Below, piece after piece: positions 55,131-63,268 of a stretch of DNA of 64,000 nt. The stretch covers positions 62,001 to 126,000 of the forward strand of contig CANNDC010000006.1 in assembly GCA_947503265.1 (NCBI GenBank), given 5' to 3'. Each line of letters opens with the position of its first letter. Position 1 is the first letter of the stretch. Origin of the DNA: an uncultured Alteromonadaceae bacterium (GTDB taxonomy: Bacteria; Pseudomonadota; Gammaproteobacteria; Enterobacterales; Alteromonadaceae). The notes beneath the pieces are model-generated. The model saw nothing but the letters and a program-made list of their open reading frames with translations, was not told where the DNA came from and did not search any database. The position numbers and the translations under genes are program-made.

Positions 55131-56465
55131 TTAAATTACAGAGCGGTAAAACATTATCGCAATGACTATCGGACAGACAAACTTGACGTACCAAGGCCAT
55201 ATCTTCCAAAACAGCCCATGCTCTACGTTTTCATTACCCTCTTTCAATTCATTCAGTATTTCATCACGCTTCCACACCCAACCCGCAAAGATACAGAGTG
55301 CTAGACCAAGTAATGGTTGACTATATTTGGTTGTCAGATTAATCACCAGTCCAAATAAGCTGCCCATATTAAAGGCGATAATAGTGCTCACCACTAGAAT
55401 TGCACCGATAAGCATCCAGACAGCCCTTTTTCGGCCAATACCTTTACTTTCAGTAATATAAGCAACAGGTACTTCCAACATCGATATAGAAGAGGTTAAC
55501 GCTGCTATCAGCATTAAAGCAAAAAAAGCGAAGGCGACGAAAAGACCGATAGGCCCCATACTGTCAAATAACGCGGGTAATACGGTAAAGATGAGACTAT
55601 CACCTGCTATCAGCTCGCCAGATTCAGAGAATATTTGCACGCCGTTGTGTAGAGCCACATACATAGCAGGAATAATCAACATGCCGGCTAGGATAGCAAC
55701 GCCGATATCAACAAGCGCAACATAGGCACCCAGAGACGGTAAACTTTCCTTCTTACTGACATAGGAACCATAAACCAACATGGTTCCTACACCTAAAGAC
55801 ATGGAAAAGAACGCCTGGCCCATGGCATTGACCAGTAAATCAGGATCCATCACCCGTTTAAAATCGGGCAATAAATAGGCTTTCCATCCTTCCAAGGCTC
55901 CTTGTTGAAAAGACACATAAATAATGAGCAGCGCAACGATAATAATCAACGTAGGCATTAATCTTACTGACCAACGTTCAATACCGCCGCTGACACCACC
56001 AGTGACAATCCCCGCTGTCATCGCCATAAAGATTGCACAAAAGATGACATCTCTTTCTATAGAAGATGTGGTTAACCAGAGAGAAACTGCATCAAAACCG
56101 AGAATTTGGCTAATGGTTTGAAGGAAATATGCCAGCATCCAGCCGGCAACTAAAGAGTAGAACGCCAGAATCAATGAGACTGTGATAAAGCCCCATATGC
56201 CCGTTGCTCTGCCGATTTTGCTATTGGATATTTCACCCAGTGCATCAACCATATTGGCGCGGGTAGCCCGGCCTATCACCAGTTCTGCCATCAATACTGG
56301 ATATGCCAAGACAAACGCTAATATGACATAAACAAAAACAAATGCTGCACCACCGTTGCTCGCGACTTGTGTAGGAAAGCCCCAAATATTGCCTAGTCCC
56401 ACTGCTGAGCCAGCAGCCGCTAAAATAAATCCGAGTCGTGAGGAAAACTCTCCGCGTGCAGCCAT
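55131..56465 (-). CDS. Sodium-dependent transporter, NSS (SNF) family
   Basis: 444 residues with 11-12 membrane segments and the NSS N-terminus RGEFSSRLGFILAAAGSAVGLGNIWGFPTQVASNGGAAFVFVYV, which holds the Na+ and substrate sites of TM1. Prokaryotic NSS members of this length mostly carry amino acids such as tyrosine, tryptophan or leucine. It is first in the set with NhaC and pepN, and a bidirectional terminator separates it from prc. Substrate not predictable. Confidence 0.93.
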   Translation of the reverse strand: MAARGEFSSRLGFILAAAGSAVGLGNIWGFPTQVASNGGAAFVFVYVILAFVLAYPVLMAELVIGRATRANMVDALGEISNSKIGRATGIWGFITVSLILAFYSLVAGWMLAYFLQTISQILGFDAVSLWLTTSSIERDVIFCAIFMAMTAGIVTGGVSGGIERWSVRLMPTLIIIVALLIIYVSFQQGALEGWKAYLLPDFKRVMDPDLLVNAMGQAFFSMSLGVGTMLVYGSYVSKKESLPSLGAYVALVDIGVAILAGMLIIPAMYVALHNGVQIFSESGELIAGDSLIFTVLPALFDSMGPIGLFVAFAFFALMLIAALTSSISMLEVPVAYITESKGIGRKRAVWMLIGAILVVSTIIAFNMGSLFGLVINLTTKYSQPLLGLALCIFAGWVWKRDEILNELKEGNENVEHGLFWKIWPWYVKFVCPIVIAIMFYRSVI

Positions 56466-56512
56466 TTTTTATTCCTTTGTTATTATTATTTTATTGTTTT
56501 ACACCAACAATG

Positions 56513-56544
56513 AAAAAAGGGCTATTAAATATTAATAGCCCTTT
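56513..56544 (-). terminator. Intrinsic terminator of prc
   Basis: AAAGGGCTATTAA (56516-56528), ATA, TTAATAGCCCTTT (56532-56544) is a perfect 13-bp stem. On the minus strand it is followed by a run of T (complement of A at 56513-56518). It lies 18 bp past the prc stop and upstream of the NSS gene start. Confidence 0.92.
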
Positions 56545-56561
56545 GTTTATAGATTGAAAGT

Positions 56562-58616
56562 TTATTTCTTTTCAGATGCATCGATCGTCGATGCATAGTT
56601 GCCGCTGTTAACATAGTCAAACATAACACTAGCCGCTTCAACTAAGAATGGGTCTACCGCTTCAAAGTCTTCAGGTAAATCATCGATATTTTCAATTTTT
56701 TCGAGCCCTGCTCTTGCTAAGCGCTCGTTAGCACGCTTGAGTCTCAATGTTTCACGTTCTTTTTTCTCCGCCAAACGTTCAGATTCAACAAGTGAAATCG
56801 TCTTTTTATCCTTTTCAATCTTATATCTTTCAATATCTTGGAAAATATAGGCAAATTCTGGATCTTCTGACATGCGCTTCTCATGATTCTGTCTCATCGA
56901 CGACAGAACCGGCGTCGCGTCTCCAACACTGGCATAATTGACTCTGGGGATACTGTCCCAAGGCAAGGCATTTTCTTCCTGACTTTCACCCCATTCATTC
57001 GGGTCAATGGCAGATGGGAACATAATGTCTGGTACCACACCCATGTGTTGTGTACTGCCACCGTTAATTCGATAGAATTTAGCGATAGTATACTGGATCG
57101 AACCTAGTGGATTACTGTAAAGATCATAGATTCGGCCTAACGAACGATGTTGCTGAACTGTTCCTTTACCAAAGGTTTGCTCACCCATTACTACGCCCCT
57201 GCCATAATCTTGCATCGCTGCGGCAAAAATTTCAGACGCTGACGCACTATAACGGTCAACGAGAACAGTCAAAGGGCCGTCATAAAACGTGACACCATCA
57301 GTATCTTGTTCAATTCGCGTTCTACCAGCTGACGTCCTGATTTGCACCACTGGGCCACGGTCGATAAATAACCCCGACAACAAGGTGGCCTCAGTTAATG
57401 AACCACCACCATTGCCTCGTAAATCTACAATGATGCCTCTTACGTCTTGCTCTTTTAATTTTGCAATTTCTTTCTTAACATCTTGGTGCAAATTGTTGTA
57501 GAAAGATGGAATCGTAATCACACCCAAATTTTGCCCTGCATTTGGACCTGTCTCAGGTGTGTGGATCTCTGATTTTGCAGCCCGATCTTCGAGCTTAATT
57601 TTGTCTCTAGTTAAACTAACTACTTCTGGAACTGTAGATTCCGAAGAACCTTTTACAATTTGTAATTTGACGACACTGCCCTTAGGGCCTTTAATCAATT
57701 CAACGACTTCATCCAGACGCCAGCCAATGACATCGATAAACTCATCATCGTCTTGTGCAACACCAACAATTTTATCTTCTGGTTTTATCTTTTTAGATAG
57801 TTCCGCTGGGCCGCCGGGCACAACGCTTCGAATGACTGTAAAGTCATCTTCACTTTGCAGAACAGCGCCAATGCCTTCAAAAGACAAATTCATTTCCATT
57901 TGAAATCGTTCAGCATTTCTTGGCGATAGATAGCTGGTATGAGCTTCTATGCTTCGCGCAAAAGAATTCATTACCGTTTGGAAAACGTCTTCACTCTTAG
58001 TTTGCTTTAACCTTTTAATCGCACGTTCATACCGCTTGGTAAGCAGTTCTTTAATTTTTTCTTGGTCTTTACCGGCTAGTTTAAGGTTTAACGAGTCATA
58101 TTTAACACGTTGACGCCAGAATTCATTTAACTCGTCAGTTGTTTTGGCCCATTCTGCATCTTCTCGGTCATATTCGAGAACGTCGCCCTTTTTTTCGTAA
58201 TCAAATGTCTCATCTAATAATGAGATGGCATATTCATAGCGCTCAATTCGACGTTTTAGGTTTAACGAGTATATTTCATACGCGTTAGACAAATTACCAC
58301 GCTCAATAGCGTCATCGAAGTTAAGACGATACTTTTCCAAGGCTTTAATATCGGACTCAAGGAAGACATTTCGATTTAAATCTAGCGAACGTATGTAGCG
58401 ATCGAACATTTTTGAAGATAAGACATCATTCAGTTCGATTGGCTTATAGTGGGATCGTAAAAAGTGGGAGCTTATTCGTTTTGCAGCTGCTGAGTGCTGA
58501 GACTCTTGTTCTAAGTTTGGCAGTTCATCAACTGTCTTGGATGAATTGACTGCCATTGCGCTTGCGCTTAGACAAAAAAGTGCGCTATATGCAGAAGCGC
58601 GAATAAAATCTTTCAT
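56562..58616 (-). CDS. prc: Tail-specific (carboxy-terminal processing) protease
   Basis: 684 residues (E. coli Prc 682). Signal peptide (IRASAYSALFCLSASAMA), N-terminal helical domain, PDZ domain (about 240-330), S41 catalytic domain with the Ser of DRYSASASEIFAAAM and the Lys of TFGKGTVQ, and a C-terminal helical domain. Periplasmic; trims proteins with exposed C-termini, including penicillin-binding protein 3 and murein hydrolase regulators in E. coli. proQ lies 4 bp upstream on the same strand, the E. coli order (proQ-prc). Confidence 0.97.
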   Translation of the reverse strand: MKDFIRASAYSALFCLSASAMAVNSSKTVDELPNLEQESQHSAAAKRISSHFLRSHYKPIELNDVLSSKMFDRYIRSLDLNRNVFLESDIKALEKYRLNFDDAIERGNLSNAYEIYSLNLKRRIERYEYAISLLDETFDYEKKGDVLEYDREDAEWAKTTDELNEFWRQRVKYDSLNLKLAGKDQEKIKELLTKRYERAIKRLKQTKSEDVFQTVMNSFARSIEAHTSYLSPRNAERFQMEMNLSFEGIGAVLQSEDDFTVIRSVVPGGPAELSKKIKPEDKIVGVAQDDDEFIDVIGWRLDEVVELIKGPKGSVVKLQIVKGSSESTVPEVVSLTRDKIKLEDRAAKSEIHTPETGPNAGQNLGVITIPSFYNNLHQDVKKEIAKLKEQDVRGIIVDLRGNGGGSLTEATLLSGLFIDRGPVVQIRTSAGRTRIEQDTDGVTFYDGPLTVLVDRYSASASEIFAAAMQDYGRGVVMGEQTFGKGTVQQHRSLGRIYDLYSNPLGSIQYTIAKFYRINGGSTQHMGVVPDIMFPSAIDPNEWGESQEENALPWDSIPRVNYASVGDATPVLSSMRQNHEKRMSEDPEFAYIFQDIERYKIEKDKKTISLVESERLAEKKERETLRLKRANERLARAGLEKIENIDDLPEDFEAVDPFLVEAASVMFDYVNSGNYASTIDASEKK

Positions 58617-58620
58617 ATTA

Positions 58621-59268
58621 CTACCTCTTGGGACGGGCCAAACGTAATTTGTCAGCTTGTACTTTAACCACCATGCCAGTATCTAATTGCACGGATATTT
58701 CACCTTTTGTGCATTCAGTAATGGTTGCTGGCATAGGCGATTTACCTATTTTCACTGTGACTTGAGTGCCTACAACCATGTCTGTTTCAGACAATTTTTC
58801 AGGTGCTGGCAGTTTGTTTGGCTTTGGTTTCTGTAATTTAGTTCCCTTAGTGGGTGATTTTCCAGAATTTGTTGCTTTATTTTTGTAACTTTTCTTTTCA
58901 GTAGCCAGTTTGGCCTTCTGTTCTTTACGTTTTTCTGCGGCTTTTGCTTTACTCTCATTTAATTGCTGCAAAGCATGTTCGGCATGTTCTTTTTCAATCT
59001 CAGCATCTTTTTGACCATCAAGGCCTATGCGGCTAGCACCTTCTTTAACGCTATGTAGGTAGCGCCAGCTATTGGTATAATGTCGCAAACTTGATCGGAG
59101 CAAGGTTTTACTAACTCTTTCATCATCTTTTAAGCGTTCTGATAATTCTTGGAAAATACCAATCTTTAATGGTTTAGCTTCTCCTTCAAGGGTGAAACAT
59201 TTTGGAAATGATTCCACTAAAAAGGCAATGACTTCTTTGCTATTCGAAAATTTCTGTTGGTTTTCCAT
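58621..59268 (-). CDS. proQ: RNA chaperone ProQ
   Basis: 215 residues. The FinO/ProQ domain lies at about 8-120 (SKEVIAFLVESFPKCF, LRSSLRHYTNSWRYLHSVKEGASRIGLDG). A Lys/Ala-rich linker (about 120-160) and a Tudor/Hfq-like C-terminal domain (about 163-215; MVVGTQVTVKIGKSPMPATITE...VQADKLRLARPKR) follow, as in E. coli ProQ. It binds structured small RNAs and mRNA 3' ends. 4 bp before prc and 18 bp after a 98-residue acidic protein gene. Confidence 0.96.
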   Translation of the reverse strand: MENQQKFSNSKEVIAFLVESFPKCFTLEGEAKPLKIGIFQELSERLKDDERVSKTLLRSSLRHYTNSWRYLHSVKEGASRIGLDGQKDAEIEKEHAEHALQQLNESKAKAAEKRKEQKAKLATEKKSYKNKATNSGKSPTKGTKLQKPKPNKLPAPEKLSETDMVVGTQVTVKIGKSPMPATITECTKGEISVQLDTGMVVKVQADKLRLARPKR

Positions 59269-59286
59269 TAACTCTACTATTTAATT

Positions 59287-59583
59287 CTATTGTTCAAATT
59301 GTTGCTCATGGTCCGCATCATCCCAAGTTGCTAGCAGATGGTCAACCCAGTCTTGCAAATCTACCTCATCAATTTCGAGAAGATAACTGTCCTGATGCCA
59401 GTTTTCCCAAATATGCTGTAAAATTCTTTCTAATTGTTGGGTTTCGATATCATCATCTGCGTGATCATAGGTCATATGCAAAATGAGGTTGAGTTTATCT
59501 GCCGCTTCTTCAGCCAACTCATCCCAATACTCCATATCTTCTGCCGTTGCTAAAACGACATGGATATCAACTAGATGTTTCAA
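59287..59583 (-). CDS. Small acidic protein between msrC and proQ
   Basis: I do not recognise a family. 98 residues, very acidic (long runs of D and E; ends DDADHEQQFEQ), mostly helical, no Cys, no signal peptide, rich in Trp (five). Its start overlaps the end of msrC by 4 nt (ATGA-type coupling), and it is 18 bp upstream of proQ, so it is translated with that operon. Proteins of this profile can act as nucleic-acid mimics or protein-interaction modules, but nothing shows this here. Confidence 0.7.
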   Translation of the reverse strand: MKHLVDIHVVLATAEDMEYWDELAEEAADKLNLILHMTYDHADDDIETQQLERILQHIWENWHQDSYLLEIDEVDLQDWVDHLLATWDDADHEQQFEQ

Positions 59584-60050
59584 TCGATTGAAAGTTGCAA
59601 AATATCAACGATATTTTGTAACCCTAGGCCATCTATTGAACAAAATCGGGATAGTGAAGGACTGTCGATATCTAGTACGCCGATCAAACGCCTCCCAGAT
59701 AAAACGGGAATCACTATTTCTGATTTGGAATCAGAATCGCATGCAATGTGACCATCAAATTGATGTACATCGGACACAATTTGCGTTGTGCGCTGTAAAG
59801 CCGCCGTACCACAAACTCCCTTCCCTAAAGCGATGCGATTGCAAGCAGGCTTTCCTTGAAACGGCCCTAACACCAGCTCTTCATCTTTATATAAGTAAAA
59901 ACCGGCCCAGTTAACATCTTCAAGATTATTGAAAAGCAGTGAGCTAACATTTGCCATATTTGCAATGAGATCTTTTTCACTACCTATCAAGCTGTCAGTT
60001 TGTTTAGCGAGTTGTTGATATTGTTCTGTTTTATCAATCGTATTTGCCAT
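59580..60050 (-). CDS. msrC: Free methionine-(R)-sulfoxide reductase (GAF type)
   Basis: 156 residues, a stand-alone GAF domain of the fRMsr family. The conserved Cys residues are present: C in GKPACNRIALG, VCGTAALQ, and HIACDSDSKSEIV, the last being the catalytic one by family comparison. It reduces free Met-R-sulfoxide with thioredoxin in the cytoplasm. First gene of msrC-(98 aa)-proQ-prc; E. coli also has msrC (yebR) beside proQ-prc. Confidence 0.92.
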   Translation of the reverse strand: MANTIDKTEQYQQLAKQTDSLIGSEKDLIANMANVSSLLFNNLEDVNWAGFYLYKDEELVLGPFQGKPACNRIALGKGVCGTAALQRTTQIVSDVHQFDGHIACDSDSKSEIVIPVLSGRRLIGVLDIDSPSLSRFCSIDGLGLQNIVDILQLSID

Positions 60051-60086
60051 TGATTAAAGGTTACCGTAAATAATGAGTTAAAATGT

Positions 60087-60782
60087 TTATCGCGAATGAA
60101 GGTGCGATATACGAAAAGTAGCAGTGATATTTGCACTAATTTCTGAACTGCCGGGTTGAAATGAGTCTGATTCAGCCATGCTTAACATCCTTGCTTTTTG
60201 CGGCATCACCGAATAGGAAGAAGTCTCTTGTATCACAGTGACTTCCTGTAACGACACTTGAGAAGCCTCGGCAAGCACTTCAGCTCGGTTTCTTGCATTG
60301 ACAAGGGCTTTTTTCAAGGCTTGTTTGTAAGCTTTTTCTTGATCTTCAACTTCGTATCTAAAGCCATCAATTCGGGTGGCTCCTAACGCCAAAATATCGC
60401 TTAATATTGTTGGATAGCGTGAAAAGTCTCGAAGGGTGACATTGATATTTCGACTGTAGACAAAGCCACTTTGCTGCCTCGTTTGCCCATTTCTTTCGTA
60501 CCATGGAAATAAATTAACTGCCATAGAACTAACATCTTTTTCTAGTACACCTCGATCAAATAATGCGTCAATCATTTGAGCGATTTTTTTGTCTACTGTG
60601 TTACTGATTTGGTCAGCACTTTTGCCTTTTTGTTCCACATTAATACTAAATCTTAAAACATCGGGAACTTGACTAACACTTGCTTGGCCGTAAGTGGTAA
60701 TGACATCAGTTAATACTTCGTCCGCAACAGAATACGAAGTCATACATATCGACATTAAGCACGAAAGTAGAATTTTTTTCAT
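60087..60782 (-). CDS. Periplasmic SIMPL-domain protein (YggE-like)
   Basis: 231 residues with a signal peptide (KKILLSCLMSICMTSYSVA) and a SIMPL/DUF541 domain (ITTYGQASVSQVPDVLRFSINVEQKGKSADQISNTVDKKIAQMIDAL). This is the YggE group, linked to lower oxidative stress by overexpression studies in E. coli; the biochemical role is unclear. It is 14 bp downstream of a small lipoprotein gene, likely one transcript. Confidence 0.88.
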   Translation of the reverse strand: MKKILLSCLMSICMTSYSVADEVLTDVITTYGQASVSQVPDVLRFSINVEQKGKSADQISNTVDKKIAQMIDALFDRGVLEKDVSSMAVNLFPWYERNGQTRQQSGFVYSRNINVTLRDFSRYPTILSDILALGATRIDGFRYEVEDQEKAYKQALKKALVNARNRAEVLAEASQVSLQEVTVIQETSSYSVMPQKARMLSMAESDSFQPGSSEISANITATFRISHLHSR

Positions 60783-60796
60783 AGGTGTCCTTTACA

Positions 60797-61066
60797 TTAT
60801 TCCAAACCATCATGACTAAATACAGATGCACGACCGGCAATAAAGCTGATTTTAATATGCCGACCTTCTTCTTTTCCCCAAATACAGGTATATGTGCCAA
60901 AGTACTTGTCGCAGCTGTCAGCTGTACCGAGTAAAATCTCTATATCTGATTTAACCATTCCCATTTCAATTTTGTCATAATTTGCTTTTGTCAGTTTTGT
61001 ACAACCTGACAGGTTCAAAATGCTAATCAACAAAAAAGCAAACAAGCCGACTCGATATGTAGACAT
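60797..61066 (-). CDS. Small lipoprotein, BamE/SmpA-like (DUF3862 type)
   Basis: 89 residues. The lipoprotein signal ends LSGC (Cys 22). The mature part has YDKIEMGMVKSDIEILLGTADSCDKYFGTYTCIWG, the short beta-lactamase-inhibitor-like/BamE fold signature, with two further Cys likely forming a disulfide. Too short to be BamE itself, and with no bam context. It precedes the SIMPL gene by 14 bp. Confidence 0.82.
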   Translation of the reverse strand: MSTYRVGLFAFLLISILNLSGCTKLTKANYDKIEMGMVKSDIEILLGTADSCDKYFGTYTCIWGKEEGRHIKISFIAGRASVFSHDGLE

Positions 61067-61135
61067 GATTTGTCCCTAAGAGTTTCCTATAAAAATTTTT
61101 TGCAAGACTATCATATAAAATGATTGTTATTCTGA

Positions 61136-62266
61136 TCAAATTACCGCTTTAAGACAACTCAAACAATAATCTACATTTTTTTGGTTTGAACCATAACCCA
61201 TCAATCCAATCCGCCATACCTTCCCTGCTAATTCACCTAATCCGGCACCAATTTCCAAATCAAATTCATTGAGTAATTTAGAGCGTACTTCCGCATCATT
61301 AACACCGTCAGGAATTCGTACCATATTAAGTTGAGGCAAACGACACTGTTCTTCAACGACAAATTCCAATCCTAAAGATTCAAGGCCATGTTTTAGTAAC
61401 TGGTGGTTTTCGGCATGTCTTTGCCATGCTTGTTCTAGCCCTTCCTGTTGAAGAATTAACAATGCTTCATGCAAGGCGTAAACGCTATTGACCGGTGCAG
61501 TGTGATGATAAGCCCTTTTGCCGCCTTGACCCCAGTAACCCATGACTAAATCCATATCTAGAAACCAACTTTGTACAGGCGTATTCCGTTCTTTGATAGC
61601 TTTAATAGCCTGTTCACTAAAGGATACCGGTGATAAGCCAGGTATACAGGACAAGCATTTTTGTGTACCCGAATAGATAGCATCAATTTGCCATTCATCA
61701 ACCCGCAACTCAATGCCTCCTAAGGAAGTCACTGCGTCCACAACAGTCAAACAATCATGGGCTTTGGCCAATTCACAGAGCGCTTTGGCATCATTTCTAA
61801 CCCCAGTCGAGGTTTCAGCATGCACAAATGCCAAAGCTTTGGCATCAGGATGACGCTGCAAAGCGTCTTCTACTTTGCTTAAGTCTGTTTGAGTCCCCCA
61901 AGAATCTTCAATTAAAATTGCATTGCCACCACAGCGAACGACGTTTTCTTTCATTCGACCACCAAATACGCCGTTTTGACACACGATTATTTTATCACCC
62001 GGTTCAACTAGGTTAACAAAACACGCTTCCATACCAGCAGATCCTGGTGCGGATATCGGCATAGTCAAGGCGTTTGTTGTTTGGAAAGCATATTGAAGCT
62101 GTTGTTTAACTTGATCCATTAATTCAATAAAGAGCGGATCGAGATGACCTATAGTCTGTCTTGCAAGAGCCTGCAATATTCTAGGATCGACATCAGAGGG
62201 CCCTGGCCCCATGAGCGTGCGTTGTTGAGGTGAAAATGAAATAGATTTTGCTTGAGGTTGATACAT
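61136..62266 (-). CDS. PLP-dependent alanine-glyoxylate/serine-pyruvate aminotransferase family
   Basis: The ATG at 62266 (MYQPQAKSISFSPQQ) is preferred: it gives 376 residues, the family's usual length, while the extension to 62317 is not conserved-looking. Class V aminotransferase: LMGPGPSDVDPRIL at the start, substrate loop SAPGSAGMEA, cofactor Asp in VVDAVTSLGG, and the PLP lysine in SGTQKCLSCIPG. Members transfer amino groups from alanine, serine or purine-breakdown ureidoglycine to glyoxylate-type acceptors; the exact donor is open. It is flanked upstream by the DnaA-box array. Confidence 0.9.
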   Translation of the reverse strand: MYQPQAKSISFSPQQRTLMGPGPSDVDPRILQALARQTIGHLDPLFIELMDQVKQQLQYAFQTTNALTMPISAPGSAGMEACFVNLVEPGDKIIVCQNGVFGGRMKENVVRCGGNAILIEDSWGTQTDLSKVEDALQRHPDAKALAFVHAETSTGVRNDAKALCELAKAHDCLTVVDAVTSLGGIELRVDEWQIDAIYSGTQKCLSCIPGLSPVSFSEQAIKAIKERNTPVQSWFLDMDLVMGYWGQGGKRAYHHTAPVNSVYALHEALLILQQEGLEQAWQRHAENHQLLKHGLESLGLEFVVEEQCRLPQLNMVRIPDGVNDAEVRSKLLNEFDLEIGAGLGELAGKVWRIGLMGYGSNQKNVDYCLSCLKAVI

Positions 62267-62391
62267 AACTACTCTGACCAGATTAAACACATCCCTAGTG
62301 TTGCAATTAATCTTCAACCTAACAAGGTTTCAATACTCAATATTTATGCAAAAAATGGTCAACACACCCTAATAAACAACTCATTTTTGGT

Positions 62392-62628
62392 TGTGGATAG
62401 CATTGTGTATAACTTTGTGGGTAACTATATGGATAACTGTGTGGATAAAAGATTTATACTTGTTGATATTATGTGAAAGAAAACGTTGAAAAAGCCTGTA
62501 TATGCTGTGGATATCTTTTTTCGGTAAAATATTTATACACTACAACTTATTGATAAATAATGACTTTAAAAAATATATCGATTATTTGTTTAATATTCGC
62601 ACAAGCTTGACTACACTTAATATCCACA
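62392..62628. repeat. DnaA-box array, five boxes at exact 12-bp spacing plus three more
   Basis: Same-orientation 9-mers start at 62392 TGTGGATAG, 62404 TGTGTATAA, 62416 TGTGGGTAA, 62428 TATGGATAA and 62440 TGTGGATAA, each exactly 12 bp apart. Against TGTGNATAA (reverse complement of the DnaA box) they match at 8, 9, 8, 8 and 9 positions. Further boxes are 62506 TGTGGATAT, 62533 TTATACACT (reverse) and 62620 ATATCCACA (reverse). An AT-rich stretch (62523-62600) lies between. The region fills the 480-bp gap upstream of the aminotransferase and contains no convincing ORF. It may be an origin-like or DnaA-titrating element. Confidence 0.72.
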
Positions 62629-62639
62629 TTTTTTTTGTG

Positions 62640-62742
62640 TAGTAAATGTCCTCTCCCTGAGGAATAGTAAGTTAGCGCACGGCTCACCGTAAATGAGCCA
62701 TTCCCCTAAGCCCGGGACTAGTAATAGTGCCGGGTCTTTTTT
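62640..62742 (+). ncRNA. Candidate structured small RNA
   Basis: The DNA ends in a strong plus-strand terminator with no plus-strand coding gene before it. It contains ordered hairpins: CCTC/GAGG (62650-62662); GGCTCA/TGAGCC (62681-62699) enclosed by GGAAT (62661-62665) and ATTCC (62700-62704); and the terminator stem (62711-62734). A -35-like TTGACT is at 62607, though no good -10 follows at 17 bp. The 5' end is a guess. It matches no RNA family I can name; 6S, 4.5S and tmRNA features are not seen. Confidence 0.45.
62711..62742 (+). terminator. Strong plus-strand intrinsic terminator
   Basis: CCCGG (62711-62715) pairs with CCGGG (62730-62734), and inside ACTA-GTAA-TAGT forms four more pairs after one G/G mismatch. 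TCTTTTTT follows directly. On the minus strand there is no T-run, so it is a plus-strand terminator, although the only neighbouring coding genes are on the minus strand. Confidence 0.85.
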
Positions 62743-62746
62743 ATTT

Positions 62747-63268
62747 CTATTCTACAATATTTAAATGTGACAGGTAATTTTGTGCGTTTTCTACGTAGTG
62801 CTGAGCTGACGCTTCAAGTAATTTATAATGTTTTTCTGGTAATTGTTTAACCACCTTAGCAGGGCTCCCCATCACAACTGAACCGTCGGGAATTTGCATA
62901 TTTTCAGTCACCAAGCTATTTGCACCAATTAAACAATATTTGCCAATTTTAGCCCCGTTTAGCACAACTGCATTTATACCAATAAGGGAATAGTCACCAA
63001 TTTGACATCCGTGCAGCATCACTTTGTGTCCCACAGTAACGCCCTTTCCTATTACCAACGGGACGTTTTCATCTGTATGCAATACCGAACCATCTTGAAT
63101 GTTGGTGTTCTCACCCACGGTAATTTGATCGCAATCACCGCGCAAAACCGCATTAAACCAAACACTGGAACCTTTCTTCAATTCGACTGAGCCAATGATA
63201 TGACTTCCGGGTGCGATAAAGACATCGTCAGCTTTAACTACCATTCGTTCGTTTAAAGAATAAATCAT
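62747..63268 (-). CDS. Gamma-class carbonic anhydrase family protein
   Basis: 173 residues of left-handed beta-helix hexapeptide repeats (YrdA/PaaY/CaiE group): [49 protein letters not shown]. The metal histidines sit in VLHTDE and [12 protein letters not shown], as in gamma carbonic anhydrases. Many of this group lack measurable activity, so function is uncertain. Start ATG overlaps the tesB stop by 4 nt (63265-63268), so the pair is coupled. Confidence 0.92.
   Translation of the reverse strand: MIYSLNERMVVKADDVFIAPGSHIIGSVELKKGSSVWFNAVLRGDCDQITVGENTNIQDGSVLHTDENVPLVIGKGVTVGHKVMLHGCQIGDYSLIGINAVVLNGAKIGKYCLIGANSLVTENMQIPDGSVVMGSPAKVVKQLPEKHYKLLEASAQHYVENAQNYLSHLNIVE

Noticed and set aside
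62252..62476. 74-codon plus-strand ORF across the DnaA-box array
   Set aside because: It overlaps the start of the aminotransferase gene on the other strand, its residues follow the 12-bp repeat rather than a protein pattern, and no ribosome site is seen.
62392..62628. Calling the array the chromosomal origin oriC
   Set aside because: No dnaA, dnaN, mnmG or mioC nearby, and neighbours suggest a terminus-side region. Kept as a DnaA-binding array of unknown role.
62640..62742. Known RNA such as 6S, 4.5S or tmRNA
   Set aside because: Size and features do not fit: no long 6S stem with a central bubble, no SRP GGAA tetraloop domain, no tRNA-like ends.
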